Positions 9,244-18,881 are shown, counted from the first letter of the stretch. The stretch is DNA of 64,000 bases from Maribacter sp. PR1 (GCF_028464145.1 NZ_JAQPCG010000010.1:124001-188000); one strand, 5' to 3'. The notes: generated from the letters alone by a model not told the origin. Program-made: numbers and translations.

Positions 9244-10473
9244 TTGAAAATTCACCTTTCCGGACCAAATAATAAATTACTCGCAGCGACTATAAAAATA
9301 ACAGGTTCAAAGAGCGAATCTAATCGTTCTTTGTTGTTGTCCGCCCTGTATCCAGGAATTGAAATTAAAAATCTTTCCAATTCCGATGATGCCCAAGTCA
9401 TGGAAAAAGGATTAAGAATAAAGGAAGGTACTGTGGATATTCATCATGCGGGTACGGCCATGCGTTTTCTTACGGGTTATTTCGCCGCTTTAGAAGGAAG
9501 TGATATTGTACTTACGGGTTCAAAAAGAATGACGGAGAGGCCCATTCGTATTCTGGTTGACGCATTAAAAGAATTAGGTGCGGATATCTCATATGTCAAA
9601 GCAGCGGGGTATCCACCTTTACGTATAAAAGGTAAAAAACTTGTAAGAAACAAAGTGAGCCTACCTGCTAATGTTAGCAGTCAATATATTTCTTCCCTGC
9701 TATTGATTGCTCCTAGTCTGAAAAATGGTTTAGAACTGGAATTGGTTGGTAAAATAACCTCCGTCCCCTATATAAAAATGACTTTGGGATTATTGTCCGA
9801 AATAGGAGTTCAGAGCAGTTTTGAAGGAAATCTTATTAAGGTAGAAACAAAAAGCGACGTAAACTCAACTACTCTGGTAGTGGAATCCGATTGGAGTTCA
9901 GCTTCCTATTTTTATAGCATAGTGGCACTTTCTAAAGTAGGGACGGAAATTATACTTTCTGCCTATAAGGAAAACAGTCTTCAGGGAGACAGTGTTCTAC
10001 AGGAAGTTTATAAAGACTTTGGAGTAGAAACCTCATTTGGAGAAAATCAAATTGCGATAAAAAAAATTGCTGAAGCTTCCCAGTCAAAAATCCAATGCGA
10101 TTTGGCAAACGCTCCGGATATAGCCCAAACAATTGCAGTTACATGTTTTGGCTTAGGTTTAAGTTGTCATTTAGTTGGCTTACATACATTAAAAATAAAG
10201 GAGACAGATAGGTTGGAGGCCTTACATACAGAATTAACCAAATTAGGTGCCGATATTTCAGTCACGGACAAATCACTCACTTTAAATATTACTAATGCTA
10301 TTAATATGGATGTGGCTATAGATACCTATAATGACCATAGAATGGCAATGGCCTTTGCTCCATTGGCCATGAGGACCTCCATTGTAATAAATGATGCTAT
10401 GGTGGTTACCAAGTCCTATCCAGATTTTTGGAGCGACTTACAAAAACTTCAATTTCAGGTAAAGGAATTATAA
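9244..10473 (+). CDS. aroA: 3-phosphoshikimate 1-carboxyvinyltransferase (EPSP synthase)
   Basis: Sixth shikimate step: transfers enolpyruvate from PEP to shikimate 3-phosphate. 409 residues. Motifs are SKSESNRS near residue 22 (phosphate binding), HHAGTAMRFLTG near 75 where many homologues have an Asn-Ala-Gly, KETDR and the C-terminal YNDHRMAMAFA. The start is a TTG codon; no better in-frame ATG is available upstream of the conserved N-terminal strand. It follows the MazG-like gene by 36 bp. Together with the DAHP synthase at the left edge it serves aromatic amino acid synthesis, although the two are not adjacent. Confidence 0.94.
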   Translation: MKIHLSGPNNKLLAATIKITGSKSESNRSLLLSALYPGIEIKNLSNSDDAQVMEKGLRIKEGTVDIHHAGTAMRFLTGYFAALEGSDIVLTGSKRMTERPIRILVDALKELGADISYVKAAGYPPLRIKGKKLVRNKVSLPANVSSQYISSLLLIAPSLKNGLELELVGKITSVPYIKMTLGLLSEIGVQSSFEGNLIKVETKSDVNSTTLVVESDWSSASYFYSIVALSKVGTEIILSAYKENSLQGDSVLQEVYKDFGVETSFGENQIAIKKIAEASQSKIQCDLANAPDIAQTIAVTCFGLGLSCHLVGLHTLKIKETDRLEALHTELTKLGADISVTDKSLTLNITNAINMDVAIDTYNDHRMAMAFAPLAMRTSIVINDAMVVTKSYPDFWSDLQKLQFQVKEL

Positions 10474-10485
10474 TTCGTCATTTAC

Positions 10486-10517
10486 TTGACAACCCCCTAT
10501 TGCGGATTGTATATTTG
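10486..10517 (+). promoter_or_regulatory. Bacteroidota-type promoter for queA
   Basis: TTG at 10486-10488 and TATATTTG at 10510-10517 are separated by 21 bp, a good match to the -33/-7 consensus (TTG, 19-21 bp, TAnnTTTG). The predicted transcription start is a few bases downstream, about 25 bp before the queA ATG. Confidence 0.7.
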
Positions 10518-10548
10518 CAGCCGCAAAATGCTTCATAAAAAGAAATAG

Positions 10549-11601
10549 ATGAAATTATCCAATTTTAGTTTTGAACTTCCAAAGGAATTATTGGCAGAGC
10601 ATCCATCAGAAAATAGGGATGAATCCAAGTTAATGGTCGTACATGCCGGTACCGGTAAGATTGAACATAAGATGTTCAAGGACATGATCGATTATTTTGA
10701 TGAAGGTGATGTAATGGTACTTAACAATACAAAGGTATTTCCTGCTCGTTTGTTCGGAAATAAAGAAAAAACAGGTGCTCGCATTGAGGTGTTTTTGTTG
10801 AGGGAACTTAATGAAGAACAACGCCTGTGGGACGTTTTGGTTGACCCAGCGCGTAAGATTAGAATAGGGAACAAACTATATTTTGGAGAAGACGAAAGTT
10901 TAGTGGCCGAGGTAATAGACAATACAACTTCCCGGGGTAGGACCTTGAGGTTTTTGTATGATGGGGCCTATTTGGATTTCAGAAGAAAACTTCGGGAGCT
11001 TGGCGAAACACCACTTCCCAAATATATTAAAAGGGAAGTTGAGCCAGAAGATGAACAGCGATACCAAACAATTTATGCGAAGCATGAAGGAGCGGTGGCT
11101 GCCCCTACTGCCGGTCTTCATTTTTCCAAACATCTTTTAAAAAGACTTGAGATAAAAGGTATAGATTTTGCCGAACTAACACTCCACGTGGGGCTAGGGA
11201 CTTTTAATCCGGTCGAAGTAGAAGATCTTTCCAAGCACAAAATGGATAGTGAGGAATTAGTTATAGAAGAGAAGGCAACAGAGGTTGTAAACAACGCTAT
11301 AATAGAAAAGAGAAGAATTTGTGCGGTAGGCACAACAGCTATGAGAGGTCTGGAAAGTGCTGTATCTTCCAATCATACGTTGAATACTTTTGAGGGGTGG
11401 ACGAATAAGTTTATTTTTCCTCCTTATGAATTTAGTATTGCCAACGCTATGATAACTAATTTTCACTTGCCAAAATCAACCTTGCTGATGATGGTTTCGG
11501 CATTCATGGGTCATGATTTAATGAAAAAAGCATACAAGGAGGCGATTTTGGAAGGCTATAGGTTCTATTCCTATGGTGATGCTATGTTGATTTTGAGATA
11601 A
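10549..11601 (+). CDS. queA: S-adenosylmethionine:tRNA ribosyltransferase-isomerase
   Basis: Converts preQ1 in tRNA to epoxyqueuosine using the ribosyl part of SAM. 350 residues, full length. Signature stretches include [21 protein letters not shown] near the middle and YSYGDAMLI at the C-terminus. It has its own promoter-like sequence upstream and an intrinsic terminator downstream, so it is probably monocistronic. Function is confident from conserved motifs over the whole length. Confidence 0.96.
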   Translation: MKLSNFSFELPKELLAEHPSENRDESKLMVVHAGTGKIEHKMFKDMIDYFDEGDVMVLNNTKVFPARLFGNKEKTGARIEVFLLRELNEEQRLWDVLVDPARKIRIGNKLYFGEDESLVAEVIDNTTSRGRTLRFLYDGAYLDFRRKLRELGETPLPKYIKREVEPEDEQRYQTIYAKHEGAVAAPTAGLHFSKHLLKRLEIKGIDFAELTLHVGLGTFNPVEVEDLSKHKMDSEELVIEEKATEVVNNAIIEKRRICAVGTTAMRGLESAVSSNHTLNTFEGWTNKFIFPPYEFSIANAMITNFHLPKSTLLMMVSAFMGHDLMKKAYKEAILEGYRFYSYGDAMLILR

Positions 11602-11637
11602 TTACAATGACCTTCTTAAGAGAAGGAAAATATATAG

Positions 11638-11676
11638 ATCCCGCTTTGTCATTATATTGAAAAGCGGGATTTTTTA
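11638..11676 (+). terminator. Intrinsic terminator after queA
   Basis: ATCCCGCTTT (11638-11647) pairs with AAAGCGGGAT (11661-11670) over a 13-nt loop and is followed directly by six T. Confidence 0.88.
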
Positions 11677-11694
11677 TAGCTATATTACTGTCGG

Positions 11695-12732
11695 ATGAAA
11701 GCTAAGAAGGACATACGGGCATTAACTAGAGACCAATTAAGGGAGTTTTTCGTATCTAACGGAGACAAAGCTTTTCGAGGCAATCAGGTATACGAGTGGT
11801 TATGGCAAAAATCGGCCCATTCCTTTGATGTAATGACCAATCTTTCCAAGGCGACACGTGATATGTTAGCGGATAATTTTGTAATCAACCATATTAGGGT
11901 TGATCAAATGCAGAGAAGCTCGGACGGTACAATTAAGAATGCAGTTCGGTTACATGACGATTTAATTGTGGAGTCGGTACTTATCCCAACGAAAACAAGG
12001 ACTACCGCCTGTGTGTCCAGCCAGGTTGGGTGTAGTTTGGATTGTAAGTTTTGTGCAACGGCAAGATTAAAGAGAATGCGCAATCTAAATCCGGACGAAA
12101 TCTATGATCAAGTAGTTGCTATAGACAATGAAAGTCGTTTATATTTTGAAAGACCGCTAAGCAATATTGTTTTTATGGGAATGGGAGAACCCTTGATGAA
12201 TTATAACAATGTACTTAAAGCCATTGAAAAAATTACGTCTCCAGAAGGATTGGGCATGTCTCCAAAAAGAATAACGGTATCAACGTCCGGTGTTCCTAAA
12301 TTGATAAAAAAAATGGCAGATGATGCCGTGAAGTTTAAATTGGCGGTTTCACTGCATTCCGCCATAGACGAAACTAGGACTTCTATTATGCCTTTTAATG
12401 CAACCTTCACATTGTCAGATTTAAGGGAAGCTTTGGTTTATTGGTACCAGAAAACAAATAGCCGTATTACCTATGAATATGTGGTTTGGGAAGGAATCAA
12501 CGATAAAAGGGAAGATGTTGACGCTTTAGTCGATTTCTGTAGGTTTGCGCCCTCAAAAGTTAATCTGATAGAATATAATCCAATAGATGATGGTCAATTT
12601 AAACAAGCATCCAAAAAGGCCATAGAGATGTATGTAGATCAACTTGAAAAAAACGGAATTACGGTAACGGTAAGACGTTCTCGGGGAAAAGATATAGACG
12701 CTGCCTGTGGGCAACTGGCTAATAAGTCCTAA
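11695..12732 (+). CDS. rlmN: Dual-specificity rRNA/tRNA methyltransferase RlmN
   Basis: Radical SAM enzyme that makes 2-methyladenosine at 23S rRNA A2503 and tRNA A37. The [4Fe-4S] motif is CSLDCKFC (C-x3-C-x2-C). The second catalytic cysteine near the C-terminus is present in AACGQLANKS. 345 residues is the normal length. The gene starts about 20 bp after the queA terminator, so its promoter must overlap that hairpin region. Substrate assignment is from the family. Confidence 0.96.
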   Translation: MKAKKDIRALTRDQLREFFVSNGDKAFRGNQVYEWLWQKSAHSFDVMTNLSKATRDMLADNFVINHIRVDQMQRSSDGTIKNAVRLHDDLIVESVLIPTKTRTTACVSSQVGCSLDCKFCATARLKRMRNLNPDEIYDQVVAIDNESRLYFERPLSNIVFMGMGEPLMNYNNVLKAIEKITSPEGLGMSPKRITVSTSGVPKLIKKMADDAVKFKLAVSLHSAIDETRTSIMPFNATFTLSDLREALVYWYQKTNSRITYEYVVWEGINDKREDVDALVDFCRFAPSKVNLIEYNPIDDGQFKQASKKAIEMYVDQLEKNGITVTVRRSRGKDIDAACGQLANKS

Positions 12733-12903
12733 GGGCTGAATTTGAATTGGTGCGGCTTATTATCCAGGGTGGTCGGAGCCTATCCATTTATCGATACCAT
12801 TTGGCTTAAAACTAAAAAAATTCTCCTATCAACTAATATCTAAGCTACGAATTACTGTACACTGGTCACTTTTCCCTAATTTTGAAAGTCTAAGCCAAAC
12901 TGC

Positions 12904-13881
12904 TTGAAAATTGTATCTCAAATAAAGGAGCCGGTAAACCGGGAAATGGAACTTTTTGAATCCAAATTCCGGGAGTCCATGACTTCACAAGTTGCGCTAC
13001 TTAATAGAATTACGTATTACATCGTCAATAGGAAAGGAAAACAAATGCGACCTATGTTTGTGTTCCTTACAGCCAAATTGTTGAATGATGGAGAGGTCAA
13101 TGAGCGTACCTACCGCGGGGCTTCCGTCATAGAATTGATACATACCGCTACTTTGGTACATGACGATGTTGTGGATGAAAGTGACAAGCGAAGGGGGTTT
13201 TTCTCAATCAATGCATTATGGAAGAATAAGATTGCTGTTTTAGTAGGGGACTATCTTCTGTCAAAGGGCCTTCTTCTTTCAATTGACAATGGTGATTTTG
13301 ATTTACTACGGATTATATCAGTTGCTGTTCGCGAAATGAGCGAAGGAGAACTTTTACAGATTGAGAAGGCCAGAAGATTGGATATCACCGAGGAGGTCTA
13401 TTATGATATCATTCGACAAAAAACGGCAACCTTAATTGCCGCATGTTGTGGTTTAGGCGCTTGTTCCGTTAAACCTGATAGTAATGATGTAGAAACCTTC
13501 CGGAAATTTGGGGAATTGTGCGGCATGGCATTCCAAATAAAGGACGATTTATTTGATTATGGAGAAGAGAAAATAGGAAAACCTACTGGGATAGACATCA
13601 AGGAACAAAAAATGACACTACCGTTAATCTATGCCTTGAATAACTGCTCTAAAAAAGAAAAAAGCTGGTTGATAAACTCCATTAAGAACCACAATAAAAA
13701 TAAAAAGCGGGTCAAAGAGGTAATTGCTTTTGTGAAAAAAATTGGTGGACTGGATTACGCGGTTACCAAAATGCTAGCGTTTAAAGATGAGGCGCTATAC
13801 TTGCTCAACACCTACCCCAAATCCGATTACAAGGACGCTCTAGAACTTATGGTGAATTACGTTGTGGAGCGTAAAAAATAA
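12904..13881 (+). CDS. Polyprenyl diphosphate synthase
   Basis: Trans-isoprenyl diphosphate synthase that extends prenyl chains with isopentenyl diphosphate, probably supplying the menaquinone side chain. Two Asp-rich motifs are visible: HDDVVDESDKRRG near residue 85 and KDDLFDYGEE near 216, with the GKPTGIDIKEQKMTLP segment after the second. 325 residues. The start is TTG, 171 bp after rlmN; a TAATTTTG box at 12877-12884 could be its -7 element. Chain length cannot be fixed from the sequence alone. Confidence 0.93.
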   Translation: MKIVSQIKEPVNREMELFESKFRESMTSQVALLNRITYYIVNRKGKQMRPMFVFLTAKLLNDGEVNERTYRGASVIELIHTATLVHDDVVDESDKRRGFFSINALWKNKIAVLVGDYLLSKGLLLSIDNGDFDLLRIISVAVREMSEGELLQIEKARRLDITEEVYYDIIRQKTATLIAACCGLGACSVKPDSNDVETFRKFGELCGMAFQIKDDLFDYGEEKIGKPTGIDIKEQKMTLPLIYALNNCSKKEKSWLINSIKNHNKNKKRVKEVIAFVKKIGGLDYAVTKMLAFKDEALYLLNTYPKSDYKDALELMVNYVVERKK

Positions 13882-14002
13882 TTTTTCTCTTTATTTTTAC
13901 CACATAAATTATTGATTTATAGTTTATTAAATAATATTTTCGATTACTAGGCAACTATAACGTATCTCTATGCGTCTATATAAATAGAAGACCTTAAAAG
14001 AT

Positions 14003-14566
14003 TTGAAGATTATACCTTTTTATAAAAACGAACGGCAACTTATAAAGAAAGCCATTGATGGGAACAGGGAAGCCCAAAAGACTTTATATGCCAAACATGC
14101 CCCTAAAATGTTGGGTGTTTGTAGGCAGTATGTAAAGGATATTCACTTTGCTGAAGATGTAATGATACAGGGATTCGTGAAAATGTTCAATCATCTAGAG
14201 TCGTTTAAATTTCAGGGAAGTTTTGAAGGATGGGTTAGGAGAATTATGATTCGGGAGAGTATCTCCTTTCTTAGAAAGCAGCAATTTGTTGTGTACGATG
14301 ATGGGATTTTTGAAAACAATCAAGGCTCTTACTCTGGACTAACAACAGAAATGGATACGGAGCATATTCAACAACTCATAGATGCCCTGCCACAAGGATA
14401 TAAAATGGTTTTTGTTCTATATACCATAGAGGGATATAAGCATCAGGAAATTGCAGATATGTTGGACATCTCGGAAAGCACTTCCAAATCACAACTGTTT
14501 AAGGCGAGAAAAATTCTTAAAGAAAATTTACAGAAACAAAATATCATCGGTTATGGAACCAGATAA
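14003..14566 (+). CDS. RNA polymerase sigma-70 family (ECF) factor
   Basis: 187 residues with the two ECF regions. Sigma region 2 spans about residues 10-85 (DGNREAQKTLYAKHAPKML, FEGWVRRIMIRES). Region 4 spans about 115-170 and ends in a helix-turn-helix (YKHQEIADMLDISESTSKSQLFKAR). The start is TTG. The stop overlaps the next gene by 14 bp, so the sigma factor and the membrane protein behind it are coupled, as is usual for sigma/anti-sigma pairs. The target promoters are unknown; autoregulation of this three-gene cassette is likely. Confidence 0.92.
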   Translation: MKIIPFYKNERQLIKKAIDGNREAQKTLYAKHAPKMLGVCRQYVKDIHFAEDVMIQGFVKMFNHLESFKFQGSFEGWVRRIMIRESISFLRKQQFVVYDDGIFENNQGSYSGLTTEMDTEHIQQLIDALPQGYKMVFVLYTIEGYKHQEIADMLDISESTSKSQLFKARKILKENLQKQNIIGYGTR

Positions 14567-15323
14567 ATTCGAAAAGTACATTAAAAACAAGATGGGAGAA
14601 CGGGAAATTTCCCCTTCGGATGAAGCATGGGATAAAATTTCCAGTCAGCTTAATAGCTCAAAAAAAGAAAGTAAGCCTAAGTACTTCTGGATGGGGATTG
14701 CAGCCAGTTTATTGATTTTGGTAAGTCTTTCCTTATTTTATTTTAATTCATCGAATGAAATTGAGGGTGTAGAAAATAATAAAGTGGTAAATACCGAAGA
14801 TTCCGATTCCAATGACAAAATTAAAGAGGAAGATAGAACCATCAATTTGGTCAAGGAAGCTCCGGATGCTGTTGTAATGGAAAAGGAAACTGAAAAAGGC
14901 ACTGTCAACTCCAAAAGTGAAGGCAACGGTTTACTACCAAAGCTGGATTTGGTTCAAGAGGATTTAAGCGACACCAATTCTTTGGCAACAAATACAGATA
15001 GAATAGAACTACCGGAAAAAACATTAGAGCTTGTACTGCCAAAAGATATTTTAAATGCCAAAATTGCTGAGGTCATTGCACAGGTAGATGCTATTGAAGC
15101 AAATGGAAAGGTATCCGATGGGGAAGTAGATTCTTTATTGTTAAATGCCCAAAAAGATATTCTAAGGGAAAAGCTTTTCAATCAAGATAGAACCGTTAAT
15201 GCCATGGCTTTGTTAACGGAGGTTGAGGATGAACTTGATCAATCCTTCCGAGACCAAATTTTTGAATCGCTCAAAGCCGGTTTTCTAAAAGTAAGGACTG
15301 CTGTCGCGGACCGAAATAATTAA
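14553..15323 (+). CDS. Single-pass membrane protein, probable anti-sigma factor
   Basis: 256 residues starting MEPDKFEKYIKNKMGER; I chose this ATG because it overlaps the sigma gene end and gives a sensible N-terminus. Residues 1-45 are a small cytoplasmic segment with SPSDEAWDKISSQL, typical of Bacteroidota ECF-linked membrane proteins. One transmembrane helix follows at about 48-67 (FWMGIAASLLILVSLSLFYF). The rest (about 190 residues) is acidic and Ser/Asn-rich with a helical C-terminus, predicted periplasmic. Anti-sigma activity is inferred from topology and gene order only. Confidence 0.8.
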   Translation: MEPDKFEKYIKNKMGEREISPSDEAWDKISSQLNSSKKESKPKYFWMGIAASLLILVSLSLFYFNSSNEIEGVENNKVVNTEDSDSNDKIKEEDRTINLVKEAPDAVVMEKETEKGTVNSKSEGNGLLPKLDLVQEDLSDTNSLATNTDRIELPEKTLELVLPKDILNAKIAEVIAQVDAIEANGKVSDGEVDSLLLNAQKDILREKLFNQDRTVNAMALLTEVEDELDQSFRDQIFESLKAGFLKVRTAVADRNN

Positions 15324-15416
15324 TAATCAATACCATTTAAATCACCTTAAGCTCCATAATTTACTATGGGGAGTGGGACTGGAGTTTTATTCATCAAAAA
15401 TCAAAATCAATTAAAA

Positions 15417-16496
15417 ATGAGAACAATTACAACATTTGCCTTATTATTTTTCACTTTGTTCGTAGTGAATTCATTAAGTGCTCAAGAGGAATACGAAAAA
15501 AAAATTGAAGCGTTAAAGAGTCAAAAAATAAAAATTACCGAACAAGAAAAAGGTGCTTTAAAGTATGAAGTTGCCGATATTAATGAGCGCCTTGAAGATG
15601 GACTAATATCCATAGAGGAAGCTAAAACATTAAAAGAAGCTGCGGCTGAAAAACGAGCTTTAAATATAGAGAATAGGTTAATGATTATTGATAACCAAAT
15701 TGCTCTTTTGGAAAGAAATGAGGGTGTGCTATTAACCGATATTAAAGTAGATTCCGTTGAGGAAGGACAAATCCGAATTGGCATCGATATCGGGGGTAAG
15801 CCTGCTGAGAGTTTTATTTTTAATTCTAAGCCCTGGAAAAGGGAAATAAAATATGATCGCAGAACTTACTCTGATTTTGTGCTTGCGGTTGGCTTAAATA
15901 ATGCAATTATAGATGGGCAATCCTTGGACGAATCGCCTTATAAGATTGGGGGTAGTCGTTTTTTTGAAATGGGCTGGCAATGGCGTACCCGCGTTTTTCG
16001 GAACACAAATTTTCTAAGATTGAATTATGGTTTTTCGTTTCAGTTCAATGGACTTAAGATTAAGGACAACCAATATTTTGTGTTAAATGATGAAGGGAAT
16101 GCAGAACTACAGGATTTTGACTTAGAACTGCAAAAAGCGAAGTTTAGAATGGATAATCTTGTTTTTCCTATTCATCTGGAATTCGGTCCATCAAAACTTA
16201 AGAAGACGGAAAAGACCATGAGATATTCGTTGCACAATCAGTTTCGCTTGGGAATAGGTGCTTACGGTGGTTTTAACCTGGGAACCCGACAAAAACTTAA
16301 GTATAACCAAAATGGGGATGGTGTAAAGGATAAATTGAAGCGGGACTATAATACCAATGATTTAATCTACGGACTAAGTGCTTATGCAGGTTTTGACGGT
16401 GTGCTGCTATATTTAAAATATGATTTAAACCCTATTTTTAATAATGCAGATATTGAGCAAAGAAATGTATCCCTAGGATTGAGGTTTGATCTTTAA
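15417..16496 (+). CDS. Secreted protein with coiled-coil N-terminus and barrel-like C-terminus
   Basis: 359 residues from the ATG of MRTITTFALLFFTLFVV, a typical signal peptide with cleavage after LSAQ; an in-frame ATG 51 bp upstream would spoil it. Residues about 22-105 are charged and helical (coiled-coil-like, rich in Glu and Lys). The remainder has alternating aromatic strands and ends NVSLGLRFDL, a C-terminal pattern common in Bacteroidota outer membrane barrels. It follows the sigma/anti-sigma pair by about 90 bp and may be its output or envelope sensor. No specific function is recognisable. Confidence 0.75.
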   Translation: MRTITTFALLFFTLFVVNSLSAQEEYEKKIEALKSQKIKITEQEKGALKYEVADINERLEDGLISIEEAKTLKEAAAEKRALNIENRLMIIDNQIALLERNEGVLLTDIKVDSVEEGQIRIGIDIGGKPAESFIFNSKPWKREIKYDRRTYSDFVLAVGLNNAIIDGQSLDESPYKIGGSRFFEMGWQWRTRVFRNTNFLRLNYGFSFQFNGLKIKDNQYFVLNDEGNAELQDFDLELQKAKFRMDNLVFPIHLEFGPSKLKKTEKTMRYSLHNQFRLGIGAYGGFNLGTRQKLKYNQNGDGVKDKLKRDYNTNDLIYGLSAYAGFDGVLLYLKYDLNPIFNNADIEQRNVSLGLRFDL

Positions 16497-16526
16497 GAAT
16501 TAAGTTTTTTGTTTATTTGAGTTAGT

Positions 16527-16558
16527 AAGGACATATCCAGAAAAGGTATGTCCTTTTT
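16527..16558 (+). terminator. Intrinsic terminator after the sigma cassette
   Basis: AAGGACATA (16527-16535) pairs with TATGTCCTT (16547-16555), with an 11-nt loop, followed by a T-rich tail that runs into the end of the convergent zinc-ribbon gene. Confidence 0.82.
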
Positions 16559-16799
16559 AATTTTCAATGGCGGTGCTCATTGCTTCACTAAATTCTTCCG
16601 GGTAAAAGACCCGTTTGCAGTGACTGCACTCCACTACTTTGGATGAGGAAATTTTAAAGAGCTTTATCCAAAATAGGTGAAAGTAGTTCGAGGAAATAAA
16701 GGCATTTAGGGTACTGGTTTGGTTACAGTATGGACAAGAAACACCATCGAGGGATTTCGTTTCGGATTTGCCAGGTCGTGTTCCAAAGAAAAGAATCAT
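16557..16799 (-). CDS. Small zinc-ribbon protein
   Basis: 80 residues with two CxxC knuckles (CPYC near residue 22 and CSHC near 58) separated by an aromatic stretch (FHLFWIKLFKISS) that can form the ribbon hairpin. This is the layout of zinc-ribbon domains that bind nucleic acid or protein. It lies between the sigma cassette terminator and dnaG, on the opposite strand, with no operon partner. The position beside dnaG is noteworthy because the primase itself has lost its zinc ligands, but a link is speculation. Confidence 0.7.
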   Translation of the reverse strand: MILFFGTRPGKSETKSLDGVSCPYCNQTSTLNAFISSNYFHLFWIKLFKISSSKVVECSHCKRVFYPEEFSEAMSTAIEN

Positions 16800-16876
16800 T
16801 ATTTTCCCTTATTTTCACCAAATGTACTAATTTTAAAGGCTATTTACGCTCGTAGTCCATTGATGAAAATAGAAGG

Positions 16877-18856
16877 ATGATTTCCAAAACCACCATAGAC
16901 CAAGTATATGAAACTGTTCGTTTAGAGGAGGTAATTGGAGATTTTGTACAACTAAAAAAATCTGGTTCCAACTTTAAGGGCCTTAGTCCGTTTTCAGATG
17001 AGCGTACACCAAGCTTTATGGTTTCCCCAGTGAAACAGATCTGGAAAGACTTTAGCAGTGGAAAAGGAGGGAATGTGGTCGCTTTTTTAATGGAGCATGA
17101 GCATTTTACCTATCCTGAGGCCATAAAATATTTGGCGAAAAAATATAATATTGAAATAGAGGAGACAGAGCAATCCAATGAGCAAAAGGAGCAGGCCAAT
17201 GAACGCGAAAGTATGTATTTGGTGTCCGAATATGCCGCGAAATATTTTGGGGATATTTTATGGACTTCAGAATTGGGCAAGGCTATAGGTCTTAGTTATT
17301 TTAAGGAACGTGGGTTTACGGATGAGACCATTGAAAAATTTGGTCTGGGATACTGTCTCGATCAATGGGACGGATTTACTAAGGCGGCCTTAGACAAAGG
17401 TTATAAATTGGATTATCTTGAAAAAACTGGACTGACGATTGTAAAAGAAGATCAAAACAATCCAAATAACCCCAGAAAGTTTGATCGTTTCAAAGGTAGG
17501 GTGATGTTTCCTATACACTCCTTGAGTGGAAGGGTCTTGGGGTTTGGAGGTCGTATTCTTACGAATGAAAAAAAGGCCGCCAAATATTTAAATTCGCCCG
17601 AAAGTGAAATTTACCATAAAAGTAAGGTGCTTTATGGTATTTACTTTGCAAAGCAAGCCATTGCCAAAGAGGATAATTGCTATTTGGTAGAAGGTTATAC
17701 GGATGTAATTCAATTTTATCAAAGAGGAATACAAAATGTCGTTTCCTCGAGCGGAACTGCCTTGACGCCGGAACAGATTCGTTTAATAAACCGTTTGACC
17801 AAAAATATCACAGTTCTTTTTGATGGTGACGCAGCTGGGTTAAGAGCTTCATTACGTGGTATAGATTTGATTTTGGAGCAGGGGATGAATGTTAGAGTAT
17901 GCACCTTTCCAGAAGGTGAGGACCCGGACAGTTTTGCCAAAAACAATGATCTGGAAGAGGTTGAAAGCTATCTAAAGGAGAATTCCAAGGATTTTATTCA
18001 GTTTAAAGCATCACTATTGATTAAGGAAGCTTCGAACGATCCAATAAAAAGAGCCGATACGGTACGGGATATAGTCAATAGTATTTCTAAGATACCAGAT
18101 CGTATTAAAAAGGAAATATACGTACAGGAATGTGCCCAAATAATGAATGTCTCTGAAAATGTCCTTTTTAGTACATTGGCGCAAATAGGTAAAAAAAATC
18201 AAGCGGATGCCATTAAGAAAGAAAGACAGGAACAAAAGGCTTTCGATGTGGTTAGGAATGAACCCGTCAGTGAGAAGGTAGATGTGCAATATGAATTAGA
18301 GCGAAAAATTATTGAAAGTCTTTTGCTTTATGGTGATCAAAAGGAAGAGTTTGAAGACCTTATTTTAAAGGAAAATGAGAGTGGTGACCTAGTTCTGGAA
18401 CCAGAATCGTTAGAAATAAAGGTTTATGAAAAAGTGTATTTGGATTTACAAGAAGATGAAATAGAGCTAGCAAACACAAATTTTAGGGATGTATATTATA
18501 AATTGATTGCTTCTTTGAATGAAAGCGAGGAATTTAAAGTAAGTGACTTTATTGCCGAGTTAGAACAGGATATGGCTAATGAAGTGTCTTCTATCTTAAT
18601 GGAGGAGGAACGCTATACGTTAGATAATTGGGAACGGAAGGATATTTATCCCAAGACTAAAGGTATTGGGGTCGCTCAATTGGTCAGTGAAACAATTCTT
18701 ACATTAAGGTGCTACTTAATCAAGAAAAGAATGCAATCATTACAGCATGAAACAGAGAATGGGCGAGTTGATAATAAGGAAATATTGGAGGAGATTATGA
18801 ACTATTTACAATTGAATAAATTGTTGAACCAAAAGTTAAATAGGGTTCTCACCTAG
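16877..18856 (+). CDS. dnaG: DNA primase, zinc ligands replaced
   Basis: Makes RNA primers for DNA replication. 659 residues. The N-terminal CHC2-type region is recognisable (GLSPFSDERTPSFMVSP, DFSSGKGGNVVAFLMEHE), but the four zinc ligand positions (usually Cys, His, Cys, Cys) read S37, S40, D58 and S61. The TOPRIM core is intact: LVEGYTDVIQFYQ and VLFDGDAAG provide the acidic metal-binding residues. The C-terminal third matches the DnaB-interacting region only loosely. It stands alone and ends at a bidirectional hairpin. Catalytic function is expected; DNA recognition must work without zinc. Confidence 0.94.
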   Translation: MISKTTIDQVYETVRLEEVIGDFVQLKKSGSNFKGLSPFSDERTPSFMVSPVKQIWKDFSSGKGGNVVAFLMEHEHFTYPEAIKYLAKKYNIEIEETEQSNEQKEQANERESMYLVSEYAAKYFGDILWTSELGKAIGLSYFKERGFTDETIEKFGLGYCLDQWDGFTKAALDKGYKLDYLEKTGLTIVKEDQNNPNNPRKFDRFKGRVMFPIHSLSGRVLGFGGRILTNEKKAAKYLNSPESEIYHKSKVLYGIYFAKQAIAKEDNCYLVEGYTDVIQFYQRGIQNVVSSSGTALTPEQIRLINRLTKNITVLFDGDAAGLRASLRGIDLILEQGMNVRVCTFPEGEDPDSFAKNNDLEEVESYLKENSKDFIQFKASLLIKEASNDPIKRADTVRDIVNSISKIPDRIKKEIYVQECAQIMNVSENVLFSTLAQIGKKNQADAIKKERQEQKAFDVVRNEPVSEKVDVQYELERKIIESLLLYGDQKEEFEDLILKENESGDLVLEPESLEIKVYEKVYLDLQEDEIELANTNFRDVYYKLIASLNESEEFKVSDFIAELEQDMANEVSSILMEEERYTLDNWERKDIYPKTKGIGVAQLVSETILTLRCYLIKKRMQSLQHETENGRVDNKEILEEIMNYLQLNKLLNQKLNRVLT

Positions 18857-18881
18857 TACATTCGTAACCACTTTAAAAAAT

